Of a DNA stretch of 64,000 nucleotides, positions 27,151-36,067 are shown one piece after another. The notes below the pieces were generated by a model that was not told the origin of the DNA, searched no databases, and saw only the letters and a list, made by a program, of their open reading frames with translations. The position numbers and the translations under genes were made by a program. The stretch is from an uncultured Myxococcales bacterium (GTDB lineage Bacteria; Myxococcota_A; UBA9042): the NCBI GenBank assembly GCA_903924465.1, contig CAIYBN010000099.1, forward strand, positions 62,001 through 126,000. The letters are read 5' to 3'. Numbering within the stretch: the stretch's first letter is position 1; every line of letters begins with the position of its first letter.

Positions 27151-28166
27151 CGCTCGCGACGGACATTGCCCTGAAGCCCAAGGATTTCGCGACCGATCAG
27201 GATGTGCGCTGGTGTCCCGGTTGCGGGGACTACGCCATCCTGGCGGCCGTGCAGCGTGCGCTGGCCAAGCAGGGCATTCCGCCGCACCAGATCGCCACGA
27301 TTGCCGGCATCGGCTGTTCGTCGCGTTTTCCGTACTACATGTCGACCTTTGGCTTTCACACCATTCACGGTCGTGCACCCGCGGTGGCGACGGGCCTGAA
27401 AGTCGCGCGGCCGGACCTGCAAGTCTGGGTGGCGACGGGCGATGGCGATTCGCTGTCGATTGGCGGCAACCACTTCATTCACATGCTGCGCCGCAACGTC
27501 GACCTGAAGGTGCTGCTGTTCAACAACCGCATCTACGGCTTGACCAAAGGCCAGTATTCGCCCACGTCAGAACTGGGCAAGAAGACCAAGTCCTCGCCAC
27601 AGGGCTCGGTGGACAATCCGTTCCTGCCGATGTCGCTGGCCGTGGGCGCGGAGGGCAGTTTTCTGGGGCGCTCCATCGACGTGGACGCGAAGACGCTGGG
27701 CGATGTGCTGGCAGGTGCCGCGGCGCACAAGGGCACGGCGCTGGTGGAAATCCTGCAGAACTGCAACATCTTCAACGATGGCGCCTGGGATCATCTCTCG
27801 AGCAAGGAATTCCGCGCGGACCAGACGATTGTGCTGGAGCACGGCAAGCCGATGGTCTATGGCGCCAACCGTGACAAGGGCATTCGCCTGCGCGGTCTGC
27901 GGCCGGAAGTCGTGACCATCGGCGAGAACGGCGTCACGTTGGACGACCTGTGGGTGCATGACGCGCACGACGAGGATCCCACGCGGGCGTTCCTGCTCTC
28001 GCGCATGGAATATCCGGCTTTTCCGGTGCCCGTCGGCATCCTGCGTTCGGTCCAGCGGCCGGTGTACGACCAGTTGGTCAACGCCCAGGTGAATGAACAA
28101 CGCGCCGCAAAGAACGCAAATTTGCAGGCACTTTTGAATGGCCGGAGCACGTGGATCGTCGGCTGA
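27147..28166 (+). CDS. korB: 2-oxoacid:ferredoxin oxidoreductase, beta subunit
   Basis: The beta subunit binds thiamine diphosphate and a [4Fe-4S] cluster. The 339-residue product has WCPGCGDYAIL near the N-terminus, GIGCSSR, the TPP motif GDGDSLSIGGNHFI, and a later Cys in LQNCNIFND; together these give the expected cluster ligands. It overlaps the alpha gene by four bases (ATGA), so translation is coupled. No ferredoxin or delta subunit gene is adjacent. Confidence 0.9.
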   Translation: MTLATDIALKPKDFATDQDVRWCPGCGDYAILAAVQRALAKQGIPPHQIATIAGIGCSSRFPYYMSTFGFHTIHGRAPAVATGLKVARPDLQVWVATGDGDSLSIGGNHFIHMLRRNVDLKVLLFNNRIYGLTKGQYSPTSELGKKTKSSPQGSVDNPFLPMSLAVGAEGSFLGRSIDVDAKTLGDVLAGAAAHKGTALVEILQNCNIFNDGAWDHLSSKEFRADQTIVLEHGKPMVYGANRDKGIRLRGLRPEVVTIGENGVTLDDLWVHDAHDEDPTRAFLLSRMEYPAFPVPVGILRSVQRPVYDQLVNAQVNEQRAAKNANLQALLNGRSTWIVG

Positions 28167-28178
28167 TCCGACGTCCAC
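28151..28178 (+). repeat. Hairpin at the 3' end of the oxidoreductase operon
   Basis: GTGGA-tc-GTCGG pairs with CCGAC-g-TCCAC around a CTGAT loop, straddling the korB stop codon. No T-tract follows, so this may be a weak terminator or a 3' stabilising structure. Confidence 0.35.
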
Positions 28179-28313
28179 GGGAATGCGCTCCGGCGCTGAC
28201 GCATTGCACCGGGTAGCCCGAGCCAAACGACACCGGGCGGTCACAAAGAACTGGCGCAGAATCGCCAAACGGCTATCCTGAAACCATGGTGCTTCATCAT
28301 CCAGGAGGAAAGA

Positions 28314-28664
28314 ATGGAACTCACAGTCGCAAGCAAGTTGGGCGCGGAAGGCAATATCGTCGCGGTCGACGGTTCGGTTGAGAAACATCTGGAAAAGAAG
28401 CTTGAGAAACTGGAGATCCGTTGGGGCAAGCCGGTCACCGCGCGCGCGGCGCTGGAAGAAGTGGCGGTGGGGTACGATTGCACGTTGACCATTACGCTGC
28501 ACGGCTCGCCGGAGCTGGTGAGCCATGGTCATGCGGATACGCTCGTCAAGGCGGTCGACACGGCGGTGGAACGCGTCACGCGGCAGTTTGAGGCGGAAGC
28601 AGACAAGCGCACGGGCCGTGAGCGGCAGCGCAAGAATGGTGCGACGAAGCCCGTGATCAGCTGA
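28314..28664 (+). CDS. HPF/RaiA-like ribosome hibernation protein
   Basis: The 116-residue product resembles short hibernation-promoting factors, which dock in the 30S decoding site of idle ribosomes. The beta-alpha-beta layout and the helix VKAVDTAVERVTRQFEAEADK match the family (compare the AAIDGLIDKLARQL helix of E. coli HPF), while the N-terminus is diverged (MELTVASKLGAEGNIV). A Lys/Arg-rich tail ends the protein. AGGAGG lies five bases before the ATG, predicting strong translation. Confidence 0.75.
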   Translation: MELTVASKLGAEGNIVAVDGSVEKHLEKKLEKLEIRWGKPVTARAALEEVAVGYDCTLTITLHGSPELVSHGHADTLVKAVDTAVERVTRQFEAEADKRTGRERQRKNGATKPVIS

Positions 28665-28758
28665 AGCGATTGGCCGCAGGCTGAAAAGTACGGCGCCGAA
28701 CTGGCGCGGCAAGCACACCTCGCATAGCATGGTCGTCATCGCGACGGCGCGATTGGGT

Positions 28759-30411
28759 ATGGCTATGCTCAGGACACGACTCGCCCCCATCGCACTGGTC
28801 CTGCTGATGCTCGCGCTGACGGCGTGCTCGAATTGGGATGCTGCGGTCAACGGTAACATTGCGGTCTCCAACGACCCACGCGCGGGAGCGGACGTCGATC
28901 ACACCGGCTTGGTCTGGTGGGAAACCGTGGGCACTGCGGGCGTGGACGCCACGACCGCTGATGACACCGCAGCGGCCGAAGATGCGACAACGGGCAGCGA
29001 CGACGCACTCGTGGTCGACATTCTGGCAAACGACACAGGCGGAGACGACGCGGACGGGTTCGATGGTCAGACGCCGGACGCACTGGGCGACGCCGGACAA
29101 GATGGCCTGATTGCACCGGATGGTGTGCTTGACGCAGCCAACGCCTCAGACGGCGTGCTCGACGTGTTCGACCCTTGCGCTGGCGGCAATCGCCCCATCG
29201 GCTGCAACTGCGTCAACAGCCAGGAGTGCGCCAGCGGTCTGTGCGTCTACGGCGTTGATGGCTTGGTGTGCAGCCCAAGCTGCGCGAACGTCGTCTGCCC
29301 CGCCGGCTGGGCGTGTACGACGCCGGCCATGGTTTGCAAGCCGCTGGCGGACGCGAGCGCGCAGGACGCCTCTGTCGCCGATGGAACGGCGACGGATGTG
29401 CCAACACCAGACGATGCCGCTTCTCCCGACAGTCAAACGCTGGACGGCTGGTTCCTGGATGGCGTGGCAAACGACGTCTGGAATCAGGATAGCCAGGCCC
29501 TGGATGCGACCGACAGCGATTGGGCCGCCGCTGACGTGGTTGACGCCCTCGACGACGCGACTGATCTGGGCGACGCGTCGGTGCCGGATGGAGAATTGGT
29601 CGATGTGGCAGTCGTCGATACCGCTGCGGATGTGAGCGTGGACACCGATGGCCTGACCGGCCTGGACTGGCAGGGTTATCCCGACGCCGCCTTTCCCGAC
29701 GATGCGGACATTTACGGCGGCGCCATCAACAGTTGCCTCAGCCTGTACTTGTACCAGCAGGAAACCTGTGGCAAGGCCAATCCGACGGCCGCGTGCATCG
29801 ACAGCGTCGCCGGCCAGGGCTCGCTGTACGCCAACTACCTGTTCGAGCCGGTTCGCGCCTGCCAGGACGCGTTCTGCGTCGACCTCTGCGCGACCGCAAC
29901 CGATGAAACGTGCATGAACCAGTGCATCGGCAAGAACTGCCCCAACCAGTTTCTGTCGTGTGTCTCCAACGACCAGCAAGGCACGGCGGACTGCAAAACG
30001 ACATTCAGCTGTGCCATGGGCTATCCCGGCAAGCTGCTGACAATTGGCGCCAAGTGCTATGCCAACGGTACGCTTGGCGCGCAATTGCAGGTCGGCGGAC
30101 TGATTTCCTGCGAGACCAAACCGAACACGGACAGTTGCTTCCAGGCCATCGGCGACTGCTATGACCAAGGCGCGGCGGCCACGAACACGTGCATGCAGAC
30201 CATCACCTGCACGCAAAACTGCGCGAGCAATCAGGAATGTGTTTGGCAATGTCTGGGCAAAGCAACGCCCACGGCGCGCACCGCCATCGACGCGTTGGGC
30301 GACTGCATGGTCACGGTGTGCACGCCCAAGTGCAACGGCGATCAGAACTGCCAGAACACCTGCATCAGCACGGATTGCTCCACGCCGTTTGGCTATTGCG
30401 TCGCAAACTAG
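28759..30411 (+). CDS. Large Cys-rich, Asp-rich lipoprotein
   Basis: This 550-residue exported protein has a lipobox signal (RLAPIALVLLMLALTAC). A long Asp/Ala/Thr-rich, probably unstructured region (about 20-310) is interrupted by a compact Cys knot (CNCVNSQECASGLCVYG, CSPSCANVVCPAGWACTT). The last 220 residues carry about two dozen cysteines in repeated CxxxC-like groups (CMNQCIGKNCP, CTQNCASNQECVWQC, CTPKCNGDQNCQNTC). Acidic linkers of this kind are common in deltaproteobacterial surface lipoproteins. Function is unknown. The start could also be 28729 or 28765. Its end overlaps the convergent chorismate mutase gene by 47 bases. Confidence 0.7.
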   Translation: MAMLRTRLAPIALVLLMLALTACSNWDAAVNGNIAVSNDPRAGADVDHTGLVWWETVGTAGVDATTADDTAAAEDATTGSDDALVVDILANDTGGDDADGFDGQTPDALGDAGQDGLIAPDGVLDAANASDGVLDVFDPCAGGNRPIGCNCVNSQECASGLCVYGVDGLVCSPSCANVVCPAGWACTTPAMVCKPLADASAQDASVADGTATDVPTPDDAASPDSQTLDGWFLDGVANDVWNQDSQALDATDSDWAAADVVDALDDATDLGDASVPDGELVDVAVVDTAADVSVDTDGLTGLDWQGYPDAAFPDDADIYGGAINSCLSLYLYQQETCGKANPTAACIDSVAGQGSLYANYLFEPVRACQDAFCVDLCATATDETCMNQCIGKNCPNQFLSCVSNDQQGTADCKTTFSCAMGYPGKLLTIGAKCYANGTLGAQLQVGGLISCETKPNTDSCFQAIGDCYDQGAAATNTCMQTITCTQNCASNQECVWQCLGKATPTARTAIDALGDCMVTVCTPKCNGDQNCQNTCISTDCSTPFGYCVAN

Positions 30412-30655
30412 CCGCCCGCACTCGCAGAATCTCCCGCCAGATCCGTTCCACATCCGCCGGATCCAGCCCCAGCGATGCGCCGCGCTCCCGCAGACGGAAC
30501 AGCACTGCGGCTTCACGCGTTACATCCAGCCGATCCACGCCATCGGCCTGTTTCAACACCCAAGCCGCGCGCACCAGCCGACCGCGCTCTGCCAGCAGCG
30601 CCACCAGTCGGTCGTCGGTGGCATCCATTTCCAAGCGAATTTCTTCCAGTGTCAC
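30365..30655 (-). CDS. Small AroQ-type chorismate mutase
   Basis: AroQ enzymes convert chorismate to prephenate in the cytoplasm. The 96-residue helical protein aligns with the mutase domain of E. coli PheA: an N-terminal active-site Arg (EEIRLEMD), the LLAERGRLV helix, the Lys in VLKQAD and the DVTREAAVL segment with Asp, Arg and Glu. The last active-site positions (Ser84 and Gln88 in E. coli) are not obviously kept, so catalysis is likely but unproven. The GTG start overlaps the U32 stop by four bases, with GGAGGG just upstream, so the two genes are translationally coupled. Confidence 0.78.
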   Translation of the reverse strand: MTLEEIRLEMDATDDRLVALLAERGRLVRAAWVLKQADGVDRLDVTREAAVLFRLRERGASLGLDPADVERIWREILRVRAASLRRNSQTAWSNPC

Positions 30656-33234
30656 GAGCGCCCTCCAAGCGCGCGCATTGTGCCAGAAGTCACGCCAAAT
30701 TGCTCGTGCGCTTCAACCTTTTTCACCAAGTCCAGCGGAAGCATCGAGCCGTCGAGCAGTCCTTGCCAGGCGGTCACCACCGCGAGCGCCTCCGCCTGCG
30801 TTTCCCGAACGAACTCCACGCGAAACCGCTTCACGCCGCGGGCCAATAGCGTCGGCACTACGGTCGCAGCGCTCTGGGCCTGGGCGTTGAACACCGTGTT
30901 GCGGCACGCCACGTCGACGATCACCGGGTGCTGCTGGCCGACGTGGTCGCGCAGGCTGAGCGTATGCGACTCGCACGGACGCCCGCAGGTACGAAAATCC
31001 TTGCCTGTGCTCAAAACATGCGCATAGACGCAGTGTTCCGTGTGAAAAGTCGGAATGTGATGGTGCACGGTCACGGTCAGCCGATCCGCCGGTACCCGCG
31101 CCAACAGCGCCAGCAGTTGCGGCTCGTCCAAGTCGTGCGCCACCGTCAGCGTGTCCGCGCCAAGGGCCAGCAGGTGATGCGCCGTCAGCGAGTTGGTCAC
31201 GTTCAGGGAGAAATCGCCGTGCACCGCCGGTCGATCGGCCAGCGGAAGCTGCGCAAACTGCATCAGACCGCCCCAGTGCCGAACGAGCACGCCGTCCGGC
31301 TGCAGCCGCGCGATGCGCTGGTCATAACCGTCCTCGCCCGGTTTCTGGACACGCACCGTCGCGATCGTGAGCTTCAGCCCGGCCGCACGCACCCGTTCGA
31401 CCGCACGCGTCAGCCCGACCAGTTCCATCCAGTCCAGTTCGACTTCCGGCAGGCCCGCGGCAATCACCGCATCCAACTGCGCGTCGTTGCGGCACAACGC
31501 GATCAGCTGCGGCTTGGCCGTTGGCTGCCACGGCGTCAGTTGTCGACGCGCTGCCGCCACCTCGATCAACGCCAGCGCCTGCTCCTGCGGATTCACGGTG
31601 TGACGATGCTGCGCTTCCACCGCCGGTAGCAGTGCTTCCACCAACTGCCGCCGCAGCGCCTTGAGCGCCGACACGGAGACGTGCAAATTCGGCGCCAGCG
31701 CCTGAAGGTCCATCGCGTGGAGCCGGAACGGCGTGCCACCCAGCGCGGCCAGCTTGTCAACAAGCGTGGGTTCGTCCAGCCCGTGCCCGGACGCAGGTTG
31801 CAGCACCAAGTCCGTCTGGCCGCTCACGGAAGCCAGACGGCCGATGGGCCCCGTAGCGGTGAGCCGCACCGAGAGCGGCCCCGCCAGCTGCCCAGCCACC
31901 GCGAAGTCCACCGGAATTCGCCCGGTCGGCAGTTGGCGCAGGAGATCGGCGGTCTCAGTCGCAATTTGCGGATCGCCAGTCAGCCACACGCGATCGCCGA
32001 CCTGGACGCGCGCCAGATCAGGACCAGGCTGACCAAAGCGCAGCGACCAGCCACCTTCCAGCGCCTCGACCGCAAAGAGTGGCCCACCCGGTTCTTCCGA
32101 TTCTGGCCGCCCCCGCTCAAAGCCCACGCCCATGCCCGCACGCGGCGCAACAGGCGGCAATCCCGGCACCTGAGACTTCGCCTGGGATCCAAGCCCCAGC
32201 GCCACGCCGCCTGTACTTGCGCGATCCTGCGCGCGCACCTGCACGGTGTTGCGAGCCACCGCGGTGACCTCGCCCAACAGCAGACCACGGTGCTTGGGAA
32301 ATCGCCCTTCCACGAGCGTCTGATGGTCGGTTCCGCGCAAAAAGCCTTGCGAGAAGCCACGACTGTAGGACAACGCCATCTGCACGGCGGCCTCTTCCAG
32401 ACGCGTCGGCGTTGGCCGCCCCGCGAGGCCGTCCAGCCGCTGCCGGTAGGCCTTCACCGCCGTCGCAACATACTGCGCATTCTTCTGGCGCCCCTCGATC
32501 TTCAGCCCGTGCACGCCGATTTCCGCCAGCTCCGCGACAACGTCCAGACCTGCGAGATCCAGCGGGCTGAGCAGGTACGCGACGTCGCCCAGCGGTCGAA
32601 TCGTGGTATCCACGATGAGTTCATACGGCATCCGGCAGGACTGCGCGCACTGGCCGCGATTCGCCGACCGGCCGCCCCACGCCTCCGACGTCAGGCACTG
32701 GCCAGACCAGGACATGCACAGCGCGCCGTGGACAAACACTTCCAATTCCAACGACGTGTTGGCGGCAAACTGGCGAATTTCCGTCACGGACAATTCGCGC
32801 GGCACGACGATGCGCGTGCAACCCAGCGTCTCGGCAAAGCGCGCAGCTTCGGGCGAACTGACCGTCATCTGCGTCGAAGCGTGGACTTCCAACGTCGGCG
32901 CAATCGCGCGGGCGAGCAGCGCCACGGCTGGATCCTGGACGATGAGCGCGTCCACGCCGGCTTGCGCCACGGCGCGCAGAATCGTCTCAACCACCGGCAG
33001 TTCCGGCTCAAAAATCAGAGTATTGAGCGTGAGATAGGCGCGAGCGCCGGCCGCGTGGATCGTCGCAACGGTTTGCGGCAAGGTGTCCAGCGAGAAGTTC
33101 GCAGTCCGCGATCGCGCGTTGAATCCGAGATCCAGGCCGAAGTAGACCGCGTCTGCACCTCCGGCCAGCGCAACGCGCAAGGCTTCAGCGTCGCCGGCGG
33201 GGGCCAGCAGTTCAGGCAATCGGCCGGACGGCAT
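30652..33234 (-). CDS. U32 peptidase-family RNA hydroxylase-like protein (RlhA type)
   Basis: The U32 family includes RlhA and TrhP, which hydroxylate cytidine 2501 of 23S rRNA and uridine 34 of tRNA. The 860-residue length and the long C-terminal extension are closest to RlhA (YdcP). The N-terminal part has ELLAPAGDAEALRVAL, GADAVYFGL, the VHGALCMSWSGQCLTS signature and GQCAQSCRMPY with paired Cys that would hold an Fe-S cluster. Near the C-terminus Cys recur in FRTCGRPCESH and DVACRN. The family label 'peptidase' is historic; RNA modification is the likelier job. The downstream chorismate mutase supports this, since prephenate is linked to this chemistry in E. coli. Confidence 0.82.
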   Translation of the reverse strand: MPSGRLPELLAPAGDAEALRVALAGGADAVYFGLDLGFNARSRTANFSLDTLPQTVATIHAAGARAYLTLNTLIFEPELPVVETILRAVAQAGVDALIVQDPAVALLARAIAPTLEVHASTQMTVSSPEAARFAETLGCTRIVVPRELSVTEIRQFAANTSLELEVFVHGALCMSWSGQCLTSEAWGGRSANRGQCAQSCRMPYELIVDTTIRPLGDVAYLLSPLDLAGLDVVAELAEIGVHGLKIEGRQKNAQYVATAVKAYRQRLDGLAGRPTPTRLEEAAVQMALSYSRGFSQGFLRGTDHQTLVEGRFPKHRGLLLGEVTAVARNTVQVRAQDRASTGGVALGLGSQAKSQVPGLPPVAPRAGMGVGFERGRPESEEPGGPLFAVEALEGGWSLRFGQPGPDLARVQVGDRVWLTGDPQIATETADLLRQLPTGRIPVDFAVAGQLAGPLSVRLTATGPIGRLASVSGQTDLVLQPASGHGLDEPTLVDKLAALGGTPFRLHAMDLQALAPNLHVSVSALKALRRQLVEALLPAVEAQHRHTVNPQEQALALIEVAAARRQLTPWQPTAKPQLIALCRNDAQLDAVIAAGLPEVELDWMELVGLTRAVERVRAAGLKLTIATVRVQKPGEDGYDQRIARLQPDGVLVRHWGGLMQFAQLPLADRPAVHGDFSLNVTNSLTAHHLLALGADTLTVAHDLDEPQLLALLARVPADRLTVTVHHHIPTFHTEHCVYAHVLSTGKDFRTCGRPCESHTLSLRDHVGQQHPVIVDVACRNTVFNAQAQSAATVVPTLLARGVKRFRVEFVRETQAEALAVVTAWQGLLDGSMLPLDLVKKVEAHEQFGVTSGTMRALGGRS

Positions 33235-33265
33235 CAGGTGAGTCCAAGAAAAGTCGTTGACGACA

Positions 33266-33296
33266 CGCTATACATCCCTGCATGGACTCGGAGCCA
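33266..33296 (-). promoter_or_regulatory. Possible promoter of the U32-chorismate mutase operon
   Basis: On the minus strand TTGGCT (complement of 33291-33296) and TATAGC (complement of 33266-33271) are separated by 19 bases, slightly long. Transcription would start about 25 bases before the U32 ATG. The rest of the 177-base gap shows nothing else. Confidence 0.3.
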
Positions 33297-33411
33297 AAGC
33301 ACTTGTGTCGCCGCGGGTCGGCGCGCAGGGACGCACGCTTGGCGACCCGGCCAGCAGCCTAAACATGCCCACCACGACTCCCGGCTTGATCTCCAGTCTC
33401 GGCAGGCATGT

Positions 33412-34671
33412 CTAGTCGTCCTCACCCGCAGCATCCTGCCGGAGTGGCGTCGTCGGCAAGCTCACGGCATCCAACTGCGCGGAAAGTCGCTCATTCTCAG
33501 TCAACGCCTCGGTCAGCTGGCGGCGAAGTTCCGTCGCTTCCGCCTCGGCTTGGTCGTCCAAGCCACGCAGCGCTGCTTGCGCCGCGACGAGTTCCTGACG
33601 CAGCGTCTGCACTTCGCCGTCCGCCACCGGACTGGGCCGTCCGCCACGCGCTGCGGTCAGTTCCGCGAGCAAGGCCGCTTCAGCCGCCGCGTGCTGGCCG
33701 TCCAGAAGTTCCAAGCGCGCTGCCAAGTCCCGGCGCTCGCTTTCCGCCGCCGCAAATGCGGCCTGAAGCCGGTCATGTTCGACCTGCAAGGTATGGGCGT
33801 GCTCCCGCGCCGCTTCCGTTTCCTGGTGTGCCTCAGACAAGTCGGCCAGCGCTTGACGCCACAGTGCCGTGCGCGCTTCCACTTCATCCTGCGCAGCGGC
33901 CAGTTCGTCCGCCAAGTTCGGCTGTCCGTCGGTCGTGGTTGCAACGGCGGCCACCACGGGCTCTGGCTCCGGCTCTGGCGCAACGTCGGTGGCCCCAGGC
34001 TGAGATTCCACTGGCAGATCGTCGTCAAAGACCGGCTCCGCATCCGGCTCGTCGGCGATCGCAGAATTATCTGGCGGAATCAGGACTTCTGGCGCAGAAG
34101 TCACATAAGCCGACTGCGCATTGGAAACGTGAATCTTCACGTCATCGTCACGCCCGCTGGTGATCGCAAACCCGGACGTGGAGGCGTTCTCAATCGACGA
34201 CTCCGGCCGCGGCGGCGGCGGGGGTGGCGGCGGCGGAGGAGGCGGTGGCGGCGGGGGCAGTTCAAAAGGCGGTGGCGGAATGCCCATCGGCGGGGGTGGA
34301 ATGGCAAACGGCGGTGGCGCAATGCCTTCCTCCGGGATCACGGTCTCCTGCTCCAGCGTGGCGTCCAATGCCTCGCGCTCGAACCGCAGCTCAAACGCGC
34401 CGCAGCGGAAGATCACCCCGTCTTCCAGGATCACCGGCACGTTCGGATCCAGCCGATCTGCAAAGTAGAACGTGCCATTGGAGGAGCCAAGATCCTCCAG
34501 CACGTAGAGCCCGTCCTGCCAACCGACACGCGCGTGCTTGCGGGAGACCGAATGACCGGCGGTGCGGATCTGACAATCGGACGCGCGGCCAATCCAAATA
34601 TCGCCAGAAGACTGATTGATTTCAATCACCTGCGGTTGACTGTTGTCGTCCAGATAGTGAATATGCGCCAC
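33412..34671 (-). CDS. FHA-domain protein with polyproline and coiled coil
   Basis: FHA domains bind phosphothreonine, so this protein probably reads Ser/Thr kinase output. The 419-residue product has an N-terminal FHA domain (about 5-85) with GRASDCQI, SVSRKH and LGSSNGT. A polyproline tract (16 or more Pro in a row, about 140-160) and an acidic linker follow, then a C-terminal Glu/Ala-rich coiled coil (about 255-400). The start is a GTG with GGAGG at five bases upstream (34678-34682); the longer frame adds 18 unsupported residues. The partner kinase is not adjacent; a kinase gene lies at the far end of the window. Confidence 0.82.
   Translation of the reverse strand: MAHIHYLDDNSQPQVIEINQSSGDIWIGRASDCQIRTAGHSVSRKHARVGWQDGLYVLEDLGSSNGTFYFADRLDPNVPVILEDGVIFRCGAFELRFEREALDATLEQETVIPEEGIAPPPFAIPPPPMGIPPPPFELPPPPPPPPPPPPPPPPRPESSIENASTSGFAITSGRDDDVKIHVSNAQSAYVTSAPEVLIPPDNSAIADEPDAEPVFDDDLPVESQPGATDVAPEPEPEPVVAAVATTTDGQPNLADELAAAQDEVEARTALWRQALADLSEAHQETEAAREHAHTLQVEHDRLQAAFAAAESERRDLAARLELLDGQHAAAEAALLAELTAARGGRPSPVADGEVQTLRQELVAAQAALRGLDDQAEAEATELRRQLTEALTENERLSAQLDAVSLPTTPLRQDAAGEDD
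34200..34326. repeat. GGC/GGT-rich low-complexity tract encoding polyproline
   Basis: A strand-biased run of GGCGGT-type triplets (read as CCN on the minus strand) encodes the proline tract of the FHA protein. Such runs are prone to length change by slippage, so the Pro count may vary between strains. Confidence 0.7.
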
Positions 34672-34819
34672 GCGTGCCTCCCTTCGCAACGGCGTGATTG
34701 TCGGAGACTCTGGCCCGCGTCGCAAGCGCCCGCGCGACGAGTTTGTCGCAGCAACTGGCGCGGCAGCAAATTCCGGCTAAAGTGGCGGCGGGTGGACAGC
34801 ACGGCATGAGGCACGGCCG

Positions 34820-36034
34820 ATGAATCGTTTTTCTTTTCTGGCAGTTCTTGCCGCGGTCCTGTTGTCGGGGCATGCACATGCCGCGGGCGTCCGACCTGGC
34901 ATTGAAGTGCTGGTCGACGAACAGCTGGATCTGGTGCGCGACAAGCGTGTGGGATTGCTGACGAATCCTTCCGCGGTCGATAGCCAGCTGGTACCGACGC
35001 TGGATCGCCTGCGTAAAGTGGGTGTGGAAGTCACTCAGCTCTACGCGCCGGAGCACGGGATTTCCGCGGCGCTGGCGAATGGCAAGGGCGGCGACAAGGG
35101 CATCGATGCCGGGAGTGGTCTGCCGGTTGAACCGGTGTGGGGCGCGCATTTTTCCCCGAGCAAGGCATCGCTGGAACGCATCGATGTGCTGGTCTTTGAC
35201 ATCCAGGACCTCGGTTCGCGGACGTACACGTTTGCGACGACGCTCGGCAAACTGATGATCGCGGCGGGCGCTGCCGGCAAGACGGTGATCGTGCTCGACC
35301 GTCCCAATCCCGGTGGCGGACTGCTGTTTGAAGGGCCGATCATCGAGCAAAAGCACAAAAGTCTCGTGGGTTGGGGACCGCTGCCGGTGACGCACGGCAT
35401 GACGCTCGGCGAATTGGCGCGGTTCTACCAGCAGGAACTGAAGATCAAGGTGGAGCTGAAGGTGGTGCCAATGAAAGGTTGGCGGCGCGACATGGTGTGG
35501 GAAGACACCGGGCTGCCGTGGGTGCCGAGTTCGCCGGGCATTCCGCACGAGTTGAACGCGCACCTGTACGTGGCGACGGGCATGGTGGGCGGCTGCGGCG
35601 CGAATGTGAACGAAGGTGGCGGCAATTCCATGCCTTTTGAGCTCATTGGCGCGCCCTACATCGACCCGCAGAAGCTGGCGGACTGCCTGCGCGGCGAGAA
35701 TCTGCCAGGCGTCCTGTTCCGGCCCATGAGCTGGAAGCCACGCGCGGGCGCACAGTTCTCCGGCAAGTTGGTGCACGGCGTGCAACTGGTCCTGACCAAT
35801 CCGCGCATCTTCAAGCCGCTCAAGACCGCGCTCGCGATTCTCCACACGCTGTACAAGCTGTTTCCGGAAGAGGTCCAGATCAAGGACGTCGGCAAGTTTG
35901 GTCGCGTCTGGGGCACGGATCGCGTGCTGACGGCGCTGAAGGAAGGCGTCGATTGGCACAAGATTGAAGCCAGCTGGCAGCCAGAACTCGACGCTTTTGC
36001 GGTGAAACGTCAAAAGGTGCTGCTGTACCCCTAG
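34820..36034 (+). CDS. NamZ-type exo-N-acetylmuramidase (DUF1343)
   Basis: This family releases terminal N-acetylmuramic acid from peptidoglycan fragments. The 404-residue secreted protein has a cleavable signal (FLAVLAAVLLSGHAHA) and the DUF1343 signatures LLTNPSAVD, YAPEHGISA, FDIQDLGSRTYT, VLDRPNPGG and GGGNSMPFE. Length agrees with the family. It would act in the periplasm in cell-wall recycling. GAGG precedes the ATG by ten bases. Confidence 0.85.
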   Translation: MNRFSFLAVLAAVLLSGHAHAAGVRPGIEVLVDEQLDLVRDKRVGLLTNPSAVDSQLVPTLDRLRKVGVEVTQLYAPEHGISAALANGKGGDKGIDAGSGLPVEPVWGAHFSPSKASLERIDVLVFDIQDLGSRTYTFATTLGKLMIAAGAAGKTVIVLDRPNPGGGLLFEGPIIEQKHKSLVGWGPLPVTHGMTLGELARFYQQELKIKVELKVVPMKGWRRDMVWEDTGLPWVPSSPGIPHELNAHLYVATGMVGGCGANVNEGGGNSMPFELIGAPYIDPQKLADCLRGENLPGVLFRPMSWKPRAGAQFSGKLVHGVQLVLTNPRIFKPLKTALAILHTLYKLFPEEVQIKDVGKFGRVWGTDRVLTALKEGVDWHKIEASWQPELDAFAVKRQKVLLYP

Positions 36035-36067
36035 CTGCCTTGCGCGCGCGCGCCACAGGAACCGCTG

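Noticed and set aside
34160-34468. Gly-rich 102-codon frame on the plus strand
   Set aside because: It is the complement of the polyproline tract of the FHA protein.
31681-34809. 1042-codon plus-strand open frame
   Set aside because: It is antisense to the U32 and FHA genes, rich in Arg/His/Gln with no domain, and typical of GC-rich shadow frames.
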